From Thiocystis violacea (lineage in GTDB: Bacteria > Pseudomonadota > Gammaproteobacteria > Chromatiales > Chromatiaceae), in the NCBI RefSeq assembly GCF_016583565.1, contig NZ_NRRF01000014.1:1-64000 (forward strand): a stretch of DNA of 64,000 bases. Direction: 5' to 3'. Positions 38,027 through 48,670 of this stretch are shown here, piece by piece (the stretch's first letter is position 1; each line of letters begins with the position of its first letter). The notes under the pieces were generated by a model. The model saw only the letters and a list, made by a program, of their open reading frames with translations. It ran no database searches and was not told the origin of the DNA. Both the position numbers and the translations under genes were made by a program.

Positions 38027-40282
38027 ATGAAACGGAACGTGTTTTTCTTGCCGGCGCTTCTCGTCGTGGGCTTCACCCTCGTGTCGGTGATCGCGCCCTC
38101 GGCGGCTCTCGGCGCTGGTCGCGATCATCGGGACGGACCGCGCATCGGTCTGGTGCTGAGCGGTGGCGGCGCGCGCGGTGCGGCGCATATCGGGGTGCTC
38201 AAGGTGTTGGAGGAGCTGCGGATCCCGATCGACGTCGTCGTCGGGACCAGCATGGGCTCCTTGGTGGGCGGCGGGTATGCGGCGGGATTGACGCCCGAGG
38301 AGCTTGATCGGCGTGTGACGGAGGTGAATTGGGATGTGCTCTTCAACGACGATCCGCCGCGCAAGGATTGGCCGGCACGGCGCAAGGAGGCATCGGCAAA
38401 TCCGACTTGGAACTTCTCACTCGGTGTGCGGGATGGCCAGGTGCGCCTGCCCAAGGGGGCTATCTCAGGTCAGCAGGTGCAACTCTTCTTCAATGATCTG
38501 GTAAAGGGCGTCGAGACGGTGCAACGCTTCGATGAGATGCCGATCCCGTTCCGTGCGGTCGCGACCGATCTGGAGGACGGTCAGATGAAGGTCTTCGATC
38601 AGGGCCCGCTGCCGGTGGCGATGCGCGCCAGTATGTCGGTGCCTGGCTTGTTCGCACCGATGGAATGGGATGACCACATCTACGTCGATGGCGGGCTGGT
38701 GCGCAATCTGCCGATCGATGTGGCGCGTGGCATGGGGGTGGATGTCATCATTGCTGTGAATCTCGGTTCCGGGTATCTGCCACGGGAGCAGCTCGGGACC
38801 ATCCTCGGGGTGACGGGCCAGATGATTGCCATCCTGACCGAGCAGAATGTGCAACGCTCACTCAAGGAGATTCGGCCTGGGCGCGACGTCTTGATCGTTC
38901 CGGATCTTGGCGACATTACCTCCGGCGACTTCAAGCGTGCCGCGGAAGCCATTGCCACGGGCGAGACGGCGGCGCGCAAGGCGGCGCCGCAGCTCGCGCG
39001 CTTCAGCCTGAGCGAGGATGCCTACGCGCGCTGGAAGCACCGGCGCTTCGGTCCTGGCGATCCGGTCAGGGAGGTCGGCGAGGTGCGGGTGGCGGGACTC
39101 AAGCGGGTGAACCCTCAGGTCTTCGATGGCCTGGTTGCGGATCAGGCGGAGCGTCCGCTCGACCGCGAGCGTTTGGTCGATGATATCGAGGGTCTCTATG
39201 GCCGTGGGGATTTCGAGCGCATCAGCTATCGTTTCGAGCCGCAGCGTGACGGTAAGGATCTGCTCATCGTCGATGCCATTGAAAAGGCCTGGGGGCCAGG
39301 ATATCTCGGCTTCGGGCTTGGTCTTTCGACAGATAACCATGGCGATAGCCGCTTCGGCTTGCGGGCGACCTATAACCAGACCTGGATCAACTCTCTGGGT
39401 GCGGAGTGGACGTCCATGTTGACGCTCGGCAATGCCCCGCTCCTCTACAGCGAGCTTTTCCAGCCGTTGGATCTGGATCGCGCCTTTTTCGTGGCGCCCT
39501 ATCTGGACCTGAGCCTGAGCCCTGATAGCGTCTTCCTCGAGGACCAGCGGGTTGCACGCTACGACGTGACCCGCCTTCGAGTGGGGATGGATGTGGGAAC
39601 GACCCTGAAGGACGTCGAGGTGCGCGCAGGTGCCTACTACGGCCACACTGAGGTCGATCTCGACACGGGATCACCCGAGCTGAACGAAGGTGGCCGCCCC
39701 GATTCCGGGTTACGGGGGCGTCTGCTCTACGACACGCTCGACAGCGTCGGGGCGCCGCGCGCCGGGATGCGGCTTTCTCTGGAAACCATGAGCCCCCTCT
39801 CGGCGATGGGGTCGGACGACGACTACACGCGCGCGGAGCTCAACGCGACGGCGGCCCATAGCTTCGGACCCCATACCATTGCCGGGAACATCAAGGGCGG
39901 CACGAGCTTCGGCGCCGAAATGCCCTATTACGATCAGTTCCCGCTGGGCGGTTTCCTGAAGCTCTCCGGCTACGCCAACGAGCAGTTTCGTGGCAACGAC
40001 ATGGCCTTCGCGAGCCTGGCCTACTACCGCCAGATCGCCTCGCTTCCGCCACCGATCGGGCGCGGGCTCTATCTCGGCGCCTCACTGGAGGCGGGCTGGC
40101 TCTCCGACGGTATCGTGACGAATCCGCGCGACGGGAAGGACACGATCCTGAGTCCAGAAGAGACACGTTATGGCGGCAGCCTGTTCTTTGGATCGGATAC
40201 CTGGATCGGGCCCGCCTATCTCGGGGTTGGGCTCTCGGGAACGGGCGATAGCGCCATCTATGTGCTGATCGGCACGCCCTGA
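38027..40282 (+). CDS. Patatin-like phospholipase with BamA-type barrel (type Vd, PlpD-like)
   Basis: The 751-residue protein has a signal peptide (residues 1-29), a patatin domain (about 38-230) with oxyanion loop GGGARG, nucleophile Ser75 in GTSMG and the dyad aspartate Asp221 in DGG. A POTRA-like domain (about 358-420) and a C-terminal 16-strand-type beta-barrel complete it. This is the architecture of PlpD, the type Vd autotransporter of Pseudomonas aeruginosa, a lipid hydrolase displayed or released at the outer membrane. All catalytic residues are present and the length matches. It converges with a second lipase-like gene (DUF2235). The physiological substrate is unknown. Confidence 0.95.
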   Translation: MKRNVFFLPALLVVGFTLVSVIAPSAALGAGRDHRDGPRIGLVLSGGGARGAAHIGVLKVLEELRIPIDVVVGTSMGSLVGGGYAAGLTPEELDRRVTEVNWDVLFNDDPPRKDWPARRKEASANPTWNFSLGVRDGQVRLPKGAISGQQVQLFFNDLVKGVETVQRFDEMPIPFRAVATDLEDGQMKVFDQGPLPVAMRASMSVPGLFAPMEWDDHIYVDGGLVRNLPIDVARGMGVDVIIAVNLGSGYLPREQLGTILGVTGQMIAILTEQNVQRSLKEIRPGRDVLIVPDLGDITSGDFKRAAEAIATGETAARKAAPQLARFSLSEDAYARWKHRRFGPGDPVREVGEVRVAGLKRVNPQVFDGLVADQAERPLDRERLVDDIEGLYGRGDFERISYRFEPQRDGKDLLIVDAIEKAWGPGYLGFGLGLSTDNHGDSRFGLRATYNQTWINSLGAEWTSMLTLGNAPLLYSELFQPLDLDRAFFVAPYLDLSLSPDSVFLEDQRVARYDVTRLRVGMDVGTTLKDVEVRAGAYYGHTEVDLDTGSPELNEGGRPDSGLRGRLLYDTLDSVGAPRAGMRLSLETMSPLSAMGSDDDYTRAELNATAAHSFGPHTIAGNIKGGTSFGAEMPYYDQFPLGGFLKLSGYANEQFRGNDMAFASLAYYRQIASLPPPIGRGLYLGASLEAGWLSDGIVTNPRDGKDTILSPEETRYGGSLFFGSDTWIGPAYLGVGLSGTGDSAIYVLIGTP

Positions 40283-40303
40283 GCGCGGCGACGCAAGGTC
40301 TGG

Positions 40304-40340
40304 GGCGGATGCGCCATGCATATGGCGTGACGCCTCCGCC
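40304..40340. terminator. Bidirectional hairpin between convergent hydrolase genes
   Basis: Nested arms ggcgga / tccgcc and gccat / atggc surround a short centre near 40318. It lies in the 72-base gap between the patatin and DUF2235 genes, both ending here, so it can stop both transcripts. Confidence 0.5.
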
Positions 40341-40354
40341 CTCAGTCCACCGCG

Positions 40355-41890
40355 TCAGTCGGGTAGACGCGTCACGCGCAAGCTGAGGCTGCCGCGATTG
40401 TTGCCATAGAAGCGCCAGGCATCGTTAGCGTAGCAATAGAGGTAGCCGGAGGACGTGGGCCTGAAGGGTGGGGCGTTGTGGATGGCGAAGCACTGACCCC
40501 TGGGCGGCGAGCCTCCGCCATCGACATCGGCCTGGTTCGCGACCATCCCCACCAAGGCGAACCAGGCAGCCTCCTCGAAGCGCTTGGTACCCCACCAGTC
40601 AGCTTGAGGCTTCTTCAGCAAGGACTTGTAGAGCTTTTCGCCGAGGCCGAGCAGGTCGCCGAGCCGGTAGGCCCAATCGCGCGGCCAGAAGCTGACGTTC
40701 GGCATGCCTTCGGGTCCCGAGCGGTTGTACCAGTCGAGCCATTCGCCTTCGGCCTCGAATGCATAGCCGGCCGTCTCCTCGAGCCAAAGGCCGGTCTCGT
40801 TCCAACGCTCTTGCGCGTAGATCCGGCCCGTCCATGATTGACCCGCGTCAAGCGTCAGACTCGGACGATAAGGCGACTGGGTGATTGGCGGCTCGCTGTG
40901 GCGTTGCCAGGCGGCTGGGTGCAGGCTCTTGTCGACGTTGTCGAGCGCGCACTGCGGGACCGCGCGCGGCAGCGTCCGCATGAATCGCCAGATGCCTTGC
41001 AGGACGTTGTGCAAGCCGGCCCGGGGATCCGGGCGCAGTTGTGATAGGAGCCGTTCGTCGATCTGCAGTCCCTGGGCGACAGCCTGCTCCGCCATCCATT
41101 CCAACGCGATATCCGCGAGTCCGCTTTCCAGATAGCCGCCGCCGACATCACTGTGGCAACCCGGGAACCAGCGCTGGGCGCAGGTGCTGTCCGGCGGGCG
41201 TGGGTCGTCGAGTGTCCAGAGCGTGGGCGCGAAGCTGGCCCGCGGCTCGTCGAGCGCGACGGCGTGGTAGGCATGACGGACGCGCGGGCTCAGTCGGGTG
41301 TCGTGGAAGTCCCAGTTGCGGCGGCGGTCCAAAAGCAGATCCAGGAAGACCAGATCGTCCGGCACGCCTCGCGCCCCGACCGTGTCCCAGACGCCGATGA
41401 AGTGGATGTCTGGTGCGACGCCCTGGGTGTTCAGATGCACCGGCCACGCGGCGCCCCAGTCGCTTCGAGGGCGGCGCTGGCGGTAGCCGAGACGGTAAGC
41501 CGCGTCGACCCGCGCCCAGCCTTGGGCGGGCGTGAGCTCGGATAGATCGAGCAGGCCGCATCTCAGGATGAGGCCGCTCAGGCTACGAACCGTGTAGGCG
41601 CCGCGGCTGAAGCCAAAGAGATAGATGCGATCCTCGGGGCGGTAGGTGCTGCAGAGCCAGTGGTAGGCGCTCTTGATGTTCTGGTCGAGTCCAGTGCCAA
41701 TGCCGCCAGCGAGCAGGCGGCGAATCAGCGAGCCCTCGGCACCCACGCCTGGGTGGTAGTACCTCCGCTGTGCGTCGCTCTCGATGCAGAGGTTGTAGAG
41801 TTTGACGACGTTGGTCGGCGCGGGGAGCCCGGCTTCCAGCTGATCGGGGGTGTTCCAGGTTCCATCGGAGCAAAGGACGAGATTGCGCAT
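40355..41890 (-). CDS. DUF2235 alpha/beta-hydrolase with C-terminal lectin-like domain
   Basis: The 511-residue protein begins with the DUF2235 signature (LVLCSDGTWNTP), has GFSRGAYT with nucleophile Ser95, and FIGVWDTVGARG and HSDVGGGY, as in the Tle1 family of phospholipases. Residues about 370-511 form a beta-sandwich-like module (WNETGLWLEETAGYAFEAEGEWLDW..GSLSLRV) similar to galactose-binding PA-IL-type domains. Tle1 proteins can be type VI secretion effectors, but no VgrG, adaptor or immunity gene is adjacent, so a housekeeping or stand-alone role is as likely. No signal peptide is present. The ribosome site is weak. The catalytic family is certain, the role not. Confidence 0.9.
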   Translation of the reverse strand: MRNLVLCSDGTWNTPDQLEAGLPAPTNVVKLYNLCIESDAQRRYYHPGVGAEGSLIRRLLAGGIGTGLDQNIKSAYHWLCSTYRPEDRIYLFGFSRGAYTVRSLSGLILRCGLLDLSELTPAQGWARVDAAYRLGYRQRRPRSDWGAAWPVHLNTQGVAPDIHFIGVWDTVGARGVPDDLVFLDLLLDRRRNWDFHDTRLSPRVRHAYHAVALDEPRASFAPTLWTLDDPRPPDSTCAQRWFPGCHSDVGGGYLESGLADIALEWMAEQAVAQGLQIDERLLSQLRPDPRAGLHNVLQGIWRFMRTLPRAVPQCALDNVDKSLHPAAWQRHSEPPITQSPYRPSLTLDAGQSWTGRIYAQERWNETGLWLEETAGYAFEAEGEWLDWYNRSGPEGMPNVSFWPRDWAYRLGDLLGLGEKLYKSLLKKPQADWWGTKRFEEAAWFALVGMVANQADVDGGGSPPRGQCFAIHNAPPFRPTSSGYLYCYANDAWRFYGNNRGSLSLRVTRLPD

Positions 41891-42210
41891 GATCAGGTTG
41901 CCTCATCGAGTCCAAACCCAGTGGGTGCGGCCGTAAAGGTGGAGACGGCGGAAGGTCGCCCGTCTCGTCTGGCGCTGTCCAATCACACTTGAGTATATGT
42001 GGCGTGTCGGCGTTGCGTAGCGCGCGGTCGCCTTTCTTGATGGAACGGGCGGGGGATGACGCGATGGAGTGGTTTGGCGGCGATGGACAAGGCGGGTCGC
42101 CTATTCGGCAGCGCACGCCGCATCCCGCGCTGGATGGGCCTCATCCTCGGGCGCGCTGAACTCCCTTGACTGATGCGCCTGCGTCGAACGGATGTGCGTG
42201 TGCGCGACGC
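41891..42210. other. Intergenic region, nothing recognised
   Basis: These 320 bases lie between the SpoIIAA-like gene and the DUF2235 gene, both on the minus strand, and should contain the promoter of the latter. No gene, strong hairpin or consensus promoter was seen. Confidence 0.4.
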
Positions 42211-42579
42211 TCAGCTGGCCGCTGTCTCTGCGAGCCAGGCGCGGGCCTGCTCACCTTCGCCGCGGTCGAAGTACTTCACCGTCGCGCGCGTGAAGGGTTT
42301 GCAGAACGGGGTCATCCAACGCTCCCATGCCGTGTCGCCGACCAGGGCGATCCGCTCGAAGTCCGAATAGTGCTCGATGCCCAGCTTGAAGTCGTCCCAG
42401 GCCGCGTGCAGGTCCCATCCATGAAAGTCTGCGAATTCAGCCAGCAGGCTGAGGTTTCCTTGTTTCGCGAGGGACTCCTCCAGGATGGGAACGAAGCCTC
42501 GATAGTCTTCGTCGTGGAGCTTGCCGGTCATCTTGAAGCCGAGGATTTTGGGCGAACCCATCTCAAGTTGTTCGATCAT
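42211..42579 (-). CDS. SpoIIAA-like STAS-domain protein
   Basis: The 122-residue protein matches the SpoIIAA-like family (PF11964): MTGKLHDEDYRGFVPILEESL near residue 17, LLAEFADFHGWDLHAAWDDFKLGIEHYSDFERIALVGDTAWERWMTPFCKPFT in the centre, and FDRGEGEQARAWL near the end. These small cytoplasmic proteins have the STAS fold; a lipid- or stress-related role has been suggested, but their function is not established. AGGAG is nine bases before the ATG. It lies downstream of the channel gene on the same strand with a 318-base gap. Confidence 0.9.
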   Translation of the reverse strand: MIEQLEMGSPKILGFKMTGKLHDEDYRGFVPILEESLAKQGNLSLLAEFADFHGWDLHAAWDDFKLGIEHYSDFERIALVGDTAWERWMTPFCKPFTRATVKYFDRGEGEQARAWLAETAAS

Positions 42580-42897
42580 GGCGTCTCTCCTTAGCATCCA
42601 AGCGTCTGATACCCGGCTCGGTCGTACAGCGTCTGGCCGGGATGCGCGGTGTTGAGGCCTCTGCAGCCGAGCTGGCATGAAAGAGCGTTCTCGTCGCCGA
42701 CTCGACTCAGTCCCGCAGGCTCAGTGGATTGGACCCTCGGCCCCGCCAAATCATTCCATGACGGTGGTGTCATCTTGAGGGCCGCGATCGGTATGATTAG
42801 GAGTGCGGTCGCCTGAGACTCACGTCTTGCCGGTTGCTTAGTCCGCGCAGTGGAGCCTGTTCGACGGCCTAAATCCTCGGTCTTGGAATGGCGTTCC
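42580..42897. other. Intergenic region, nothing recognised
   Basis: This 318-base gap between the channel gene and the SpoIIAA-like gene contains no credible coding frame, repeat or obvious hairpin. It should include the promoter of the latter gene on the minus strand. Confidence 0.4.
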
Positions 42898-44199
42898 TTA
42901 CCCGCCCCGTGGTCCTTCCCAGACCTCCGCCCGGAACGCACGCATGAAACTCTCGATGCTGCTGGCGGTGCCGCAGACATAGACCAGGTCCGCCGGGTCG
43001 ATGCGCAGGGTTTCATCGAACTCGATCATCATCTGTCCGTTGTGCTCGAGGGCGATGATCGAGGCCCCCGTCTGCTCGCGCACGCCGCTGCGCCAGGGGT
43101 GGCCGCCGACCAGGGTGCCCGGGCGCATGCGCGCGCAGCGCAGCCGCTGCTCGATCCGTAAGGATCCGTCTCCGAGGCGCTGATGCGCGAGCAATTGGCC
43201 CGCGACCTGTCCGACGGAGAGCGCGAAATCCGCACCGACCTGATAGAGCCGAGGGACGTTCGAAGCGCGGTTGACACGCGCGATCAGCCGAACCTGTGGC
43301 GCATAGTCGCGCACGATGGCCGTCCCGAAGACGCCGGAGCTGTCGTCGCTCAGGGCCAAGACGACTGTGCCAGCCTCGCGCACCCGCGCCTGCTCCAGTG
43401 TCGATTGCTGCAGCAGGTTGCCGACCACATCCACTCCCGGTTGGTCGAGCTCGTCGATCACCACGGTGGTCTCCCGTGCATCCTTCAGTATCTCCACGAT
43501 CTTGCGCCCGACTGCGCCGAACTCGGTGGCGCCGACCGTCAGCATCGGCGGGCGGTGCAATGGATTCTCGGCCATGGCGTAGATGGGTCCCGTGAAGCCT
43601 TGCTCGCGCGCCATCATGATGAAGGTCGCGTTGACGTGGTCGTTCGCGTTGGTGACGAGGGCGCGCGCGGCGATCAGCCCCTCGAGCAGTCCGGGATCCT
43701 CGTCGAGCTGGCCGACGACCACTGGGAAGCCGCGATCGGCAAGCCGGCGAGCGACGGCGGCGTCTTGCTCCAGGATGACGAAGGGCGTGCGCTGGCGCGC
43801 AAGGTGGTCGACGACGGATTCCACGGCGGGTCCGTAGCGGTGAAAGAGGATGCGCTCCTGCATATTCGGGAGCTTGTTCGGCAGCCGCGGCTCGAAACGC
43901 TCCTTGAAATAGGGCAGCACATAGATGGGGAAGATCAGGAAGACGAGGAAGAGCCCGCAAATCTGGACCATCATCACGAAGAGGGTCATCAGCGGATGAC
44001 CCCAGCTGGCGTCTCGGCCTTAGCCGGTCGTGGTCAGTGTCTCTGACGCCCATTCCAGGCTTTGCCAGAAGCCGCGCGGGCTGTGCTCCAGATAGTGCAT
44101 GCCGAGCATATAGAGCACGCCGACGATGGCCATCGCCGCGGGCAGGGCTGCCAGAAAGGCGAGCAGCCGCTGAGAAGGTCGATCGAGTTTCAAGCGCAA
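42898..44199 (-). pseudogene. K+ channel with RCK/TrkA domains, stop codon at the selectivity filter
   Basis: Read through one stop, the locus encodes a two-helix potassium channel joined to two TrkA-N-type NAD-binding regions (RILFHRYGPAVESVVDHL.. and TTVVIDELDQPGVDVV..) and a C-terminal TrkA-C-like domain. The N-terminal part starts at TTG 44199 (AAGGGGA upstream), has a helix FLAALPAAMAIVGVLYMLG, and reaches SLEWASETLTTTG. There the next codon is TAA (44022-44020), and the same frame continues GRDASWGHPLMTLFVMMVQICG. TTTGYG is the K+ filter, so the stop replaces exactly its tyrosine (TAC or TAT to TAA). The distal part (363 residues from an internal ATG at 43989) could be made separately as a soluble or one-helix protein. 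Sequencing error is possible. Confidence 0.85.
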
Positions 44200-44377
44200 G
44201 GAAAGCGTCCCCTTCGATGGGCCGGCGCGGCGCCCGTCGTTGCGCGGAGATCCTTATAGCGGGGGAGTGCGATCATCGCCATGCGTGCGGCAGCGTCTCG
44301 ATGAGGCTGGATTGTGGCCTGGCTCTGTCGGTCCGCCGGTGACGGATCCTCGTCCTGGATGAGCCGGGGGCGGCCCC

Positions 44378-46081
44378 TCAGTAGCGGACCCTGAGTATCC
44401 GAAGGTCGGAACCGTTGCGTTCGAACAGCAGCTGGATGATGCCTGATTTGGTGGCGAGGAGGGACTGTTCATCCAGGTAGCTCACCTGAAAGAGCGCCAT
44501 GGCCGCACAGCGGTCCCCACCTGACTTGGGCTCGATGCGGACTTGCTCGAAACGGATGCGGCGTGCCGAGGTCTTGCGGAACCAGTCGGCGTAGGTCTGG
44601 CGGATCGCAAACCAGGTGGCCAGGTCGTTTTCCTTCGCGAGCGGGCTGTAGAGCGCCATGAACTGGTCCAGTGTGCCCGCCTGGTAGTTCTGCTGAAAAC
44701 GGCGCAGCACCTCGGGGACGGTGCTGCAATCGCCTGGGATGCTGGCGACGGCAGGGGTGGAGGGGGTGGCGATATCGGCCTGACTGATCTGCAGGGGTGG
44801 CTCGGGCGCGGTCGGGGGCGCGGGTGGTGCCGGCGGATTGGCGGCTGGGATGCGAAGTCTGGGTCGGTCCGGCTGATCGAGGTCTGGCTGATCCAGGTCC
44901 GGTGTGCGGTCGGGTGCGGGCGCGTTCTGATGCGCCGATGTCGATGCCGAAGTCGAAAGAGGCGCTTGGTCAGCGATCGGCGCATCCTCGGCGGAGGCGG
45001 TGTCGGATCTTGTGCTCGACGCCGGTGACGGCGGCTCCGGTGCGCCCTGTGGACCTGGCTCCGTCGCGGTGCTGGCGGCTGAACGAGCGATGTGCGCCTG
45101 CGCCTCGGGTTCTACTTCGGGGGAGGCTGGCTCGGGGGCGGGCGAGGCGATCTCCTGCTCGAGCGCCGAAGGCCGATCGCTATCGGGCTCCAGTTCGGAA
45201 AGCTCGGGCGTGGCTGGCTCGAGCCCAGATGCCGGTCGGGCTGTCGGCTCCTGCGTGAGCGCCCGGAGCGATGAGGATCCAAGGGCCTTGTCGGGCGGCG
45301 ACTCATGAATCGCCGCGATTCGGGCGGGCTCCTCGGCGCGCGGCTTGGCCTCTCGGGGCGGCGGGCGGTTGGATGCCGTATCGAGCGGTGTGTCCAAGCG
45401 ATGATGAATGATCTTGGGGACGGGTTTGGGCTTGTCCCCGAATGAGACGGCGCTGAGCAGGATGACCAGGCCCAGCATCGCCACCGTCGAGGCCAGGATC
45501 AGCTTGTTGGCCGTGGTCAGCGTGCCGAGAAAGGCCTGCAGTCGCTCCCAGCTCGCCGGCCAAAGCTGCTCGCCCGCAACGCGCCATGTCTCCAGGGCGC
45601 GCGTCCAGAGACTGTCCGCTCGGCGTTGGCCAGCGTTTCTCCCAGGGCTCCTGGCTCCGCCGTGGGCCTTGCGTGCGCTCGGAGCCTTCCGGTAGGCGGC
45701 GAAGGCGCGGTTGAGCTGGTCGGTCCGCTGGGTCGCCCAGGCCGCGCGGTCCGGATGATGATCCGGGTGGTAGACCTGAACCAGGCGGCGGTAGCGCTGC
45801 TTGGCCGTGGTGAGATCCGCGTCTTCTGGCAGCCCCAATGTGGCTGCGCCCGCCTGGCCATCGCTGGCGAAGAGCAGCGCGTCGAGCATCCGATAGGCGC
45901 GATCGGTCGCGGCGGCTCTGCTCAGAGGCTGGTGACCCATGGCCCTGTCCAGCTCCGCGGCCCTTGGGTTGTTTGGGTTGCTCAGCCAGAGGAGGAGGGC
46001 GTCCAGGTGGCGCTCGAGGGCACGCGAGGGGCGCCCTGTCGATATGGACTTGGCGAGCTGCTGCGTCCAGTGCAATCCCAT
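44378..46081 (-). CDS. Membrane J-domain protein with Pro-rich linker and NTF2-like C-terminus
   Basis: The 567-residue protein starts with a helical region, then a J domain (about 80-130) with its HPD motif at 105-107, a transmembrane helix at 194-214, and a disordered Pro/Ala/Glu/Ser-rich stretch (about 220-440). The last 110 residues (FMALYSPLAKENDLATWFAIRQTYADWF..MALFQVSYLDEQ..) resemble Cds6/SnoaL-like NTF2 folds found at the ends of cell-envelope proteins. The J domain would recruit DnaK on the cytoplasmic face, and the C-terminal domain would lie in the periplasm. The combination suggests a link between chaperone action and the envelope. Function is unknown. Confidence 0.85.
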   Translation of the reverse strand: MGLHWTQQLAKSISTGRPSRALERHLDALLLWLSNPNNPRAAELDRAMGHQPLSRAAATDRAYRMLDALLFASDGQAGAATLGLPEDADLTTAKQRYRRLVQVYHPDHHPDRAAWATQRTDQLNRAFAAYRKAPSARKAHGGARSPGRNAGQRRADSLWTRALETWRVAGEQLWPASWERLQAFLGTLTTANKLILASTVAMLGLVILLSAVSFGDKPKPVPKIIHHRLDTPLDTASNRPPPREAKPRAEEPARIAAIHESPPDKALGSSSLRALTQEPTARPASGLEPATPELSELEPDSDRPSALEQEIASPAPEPASPEVEPEAQAHIARSAASTATEPGPQGAPEPPSPASSTRSDTASAEDAPIADQAPLSTSASTSAHQNAPAPDRTPDLDQPDLDQPDRPRLRIPAANPPAPPAPPTAPEPPLQISQADIATPSTPAVASIPGDCSTVPEVLRRFQQNYQAGTLDQFMALYSPLAKENDLATWFAIRQTYADWFRKTSARRIRFEQVRIEPKSGGDRCAAMALFQVSYLDEQSLLATKSGIIQLLFERNGSDLRILRVRY

Positions 46082-46272
46082 GATGTCGGTGATCCGAGCC
46101 TCGGGCTAGGTGGTCGGCGGAGGGCTCCACTATAGACCTCTCAGGCTGGCGCGTGGAGCGCGCGACCACAGGCCTTGTCGGGGTCAGCGGCTCCGGCATC
46201 CTCGCGCGTTTGCTGCGAGCGGCACTGCGCTATGCTTGAGTGACGCCCAACGACCCAAGCGCATCATGGACC

Positions 46273-46707
46273 ATGACTGAAACGAAGCGTCAGTTTCTGC
46301 GCCATCCATCGGACGTTCCCATCAGCTACAGCCTGCGGGAGGTGGTTTCCAGCCAGAGCGACTACCTGCGTAACATCGGTGCGGGCGGTCTCTGCTTTAC
46401 GTCCCGAATCCCGATTTCGCCCGGCACCAACATCCACATCGAGATCCCCATCGCCGAGCCCGTCTTCGAGGCGGACGGGATCGTGGTCTGGTGCCAGTCA
46501 TCGGAGCAGGTCTATACAGATCAGGCCTATGAAGTCGGCGTCCGCTTCAACGGTGTCGAGGCCGAGTACAGCATCCGCATGGTGGAGCAGGTCTGTCACA
46601 TCGAGCAGTATCGGCAAGACGTGCTCAAGGAGGAGGGGCGCAGCTTGACGAGCGAAGAGGCCGCACTGGAGTGGATCCAGAAGTACGCCGCCCGTTTTCC
46701 CCGCTGA
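46273..46707 (+). CDS. PilZ-domain protein, partly degenerate c-di-GMP site
   Basis: The 144-residue protein is a single PilZ domain with a short helical tail. The first c-di-GMP motif RxxxR is intact (Arg6, Arg10 in RQFLR). The second, normally D/NxSxxG, reads NIGAGG (34-39) with glycine in place of serine. It may still bind c-di-GMP weakly or act as a protein adaptor. The start at 46273 (MTETKRQFLRH) is chosen by alignment with family starts; no ribosome site is obvious, and an upstream GTG at 46240 would add 11 residues. The neighbours are unrelated. Confidence 0.88.
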   Translation: MTETKRQFLRHPSDVPISYSLREVVSSQSDYLRNIGAGGLCFTSRIPISPGTNIHIEIPIAEPVFEADGIVVWCQSSEQVYTDQAYEVGVRFNGVEAEYSIRMVEQVCHIEQYRQDVLKEEGRSLTSEEAALEWIQKYAARFPR

Positions 46708-46757
46708 CGCGGCCGCGCCACGCAGGGTGGCCTGCGCGGCACGGCGATCACGGTGTC

Positions 46758-48407
<1,650 letters not shown>

Positions 48408-48670
48408 TTATGGTCGATCTGCCTTCACTGAGCGGGCCAGCGCGCGGCAGCGGGGGACGGCAACGCACGCCTTAGGGGCGCATGAGCACGCGTCACCAGG
48501 TGTCTGGAATGGTGCCCCCATCGGGCGGCGACAGGGGGCACCTGAACAAAAGATTGTATCCCCGGCGGCGCGTGCCACAATAGCGGATTCGTTTTTGCGG
48601 GTGTTTTCCCTTTCTCGCCCGCGTGTTCTCAAACCCATCGTTGAAGAATGATTCAAGGTAACGACACAAG

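Noticed and set aside
37804-38307. Plus-strand frame overlapping the start of the patatin gene
   Set aside because: It overlaps the patatin gene out of frame, and the patatin start has a ribosome site and signal peptide.
40355-41890. Type VI secretion effector with immunity gene
   Set aside because: The hydrolase family fits, but no VgrG, Hcp, adaptor or candidate immunity gene is adjacent, so effector status is not claimed.
48535-48565. Sigma-32 heat-shock promoter of htpG
   Set aside because: Only fragments of the consensus are present and spacing is doubtful, so it is mentioned under htpG but not called.
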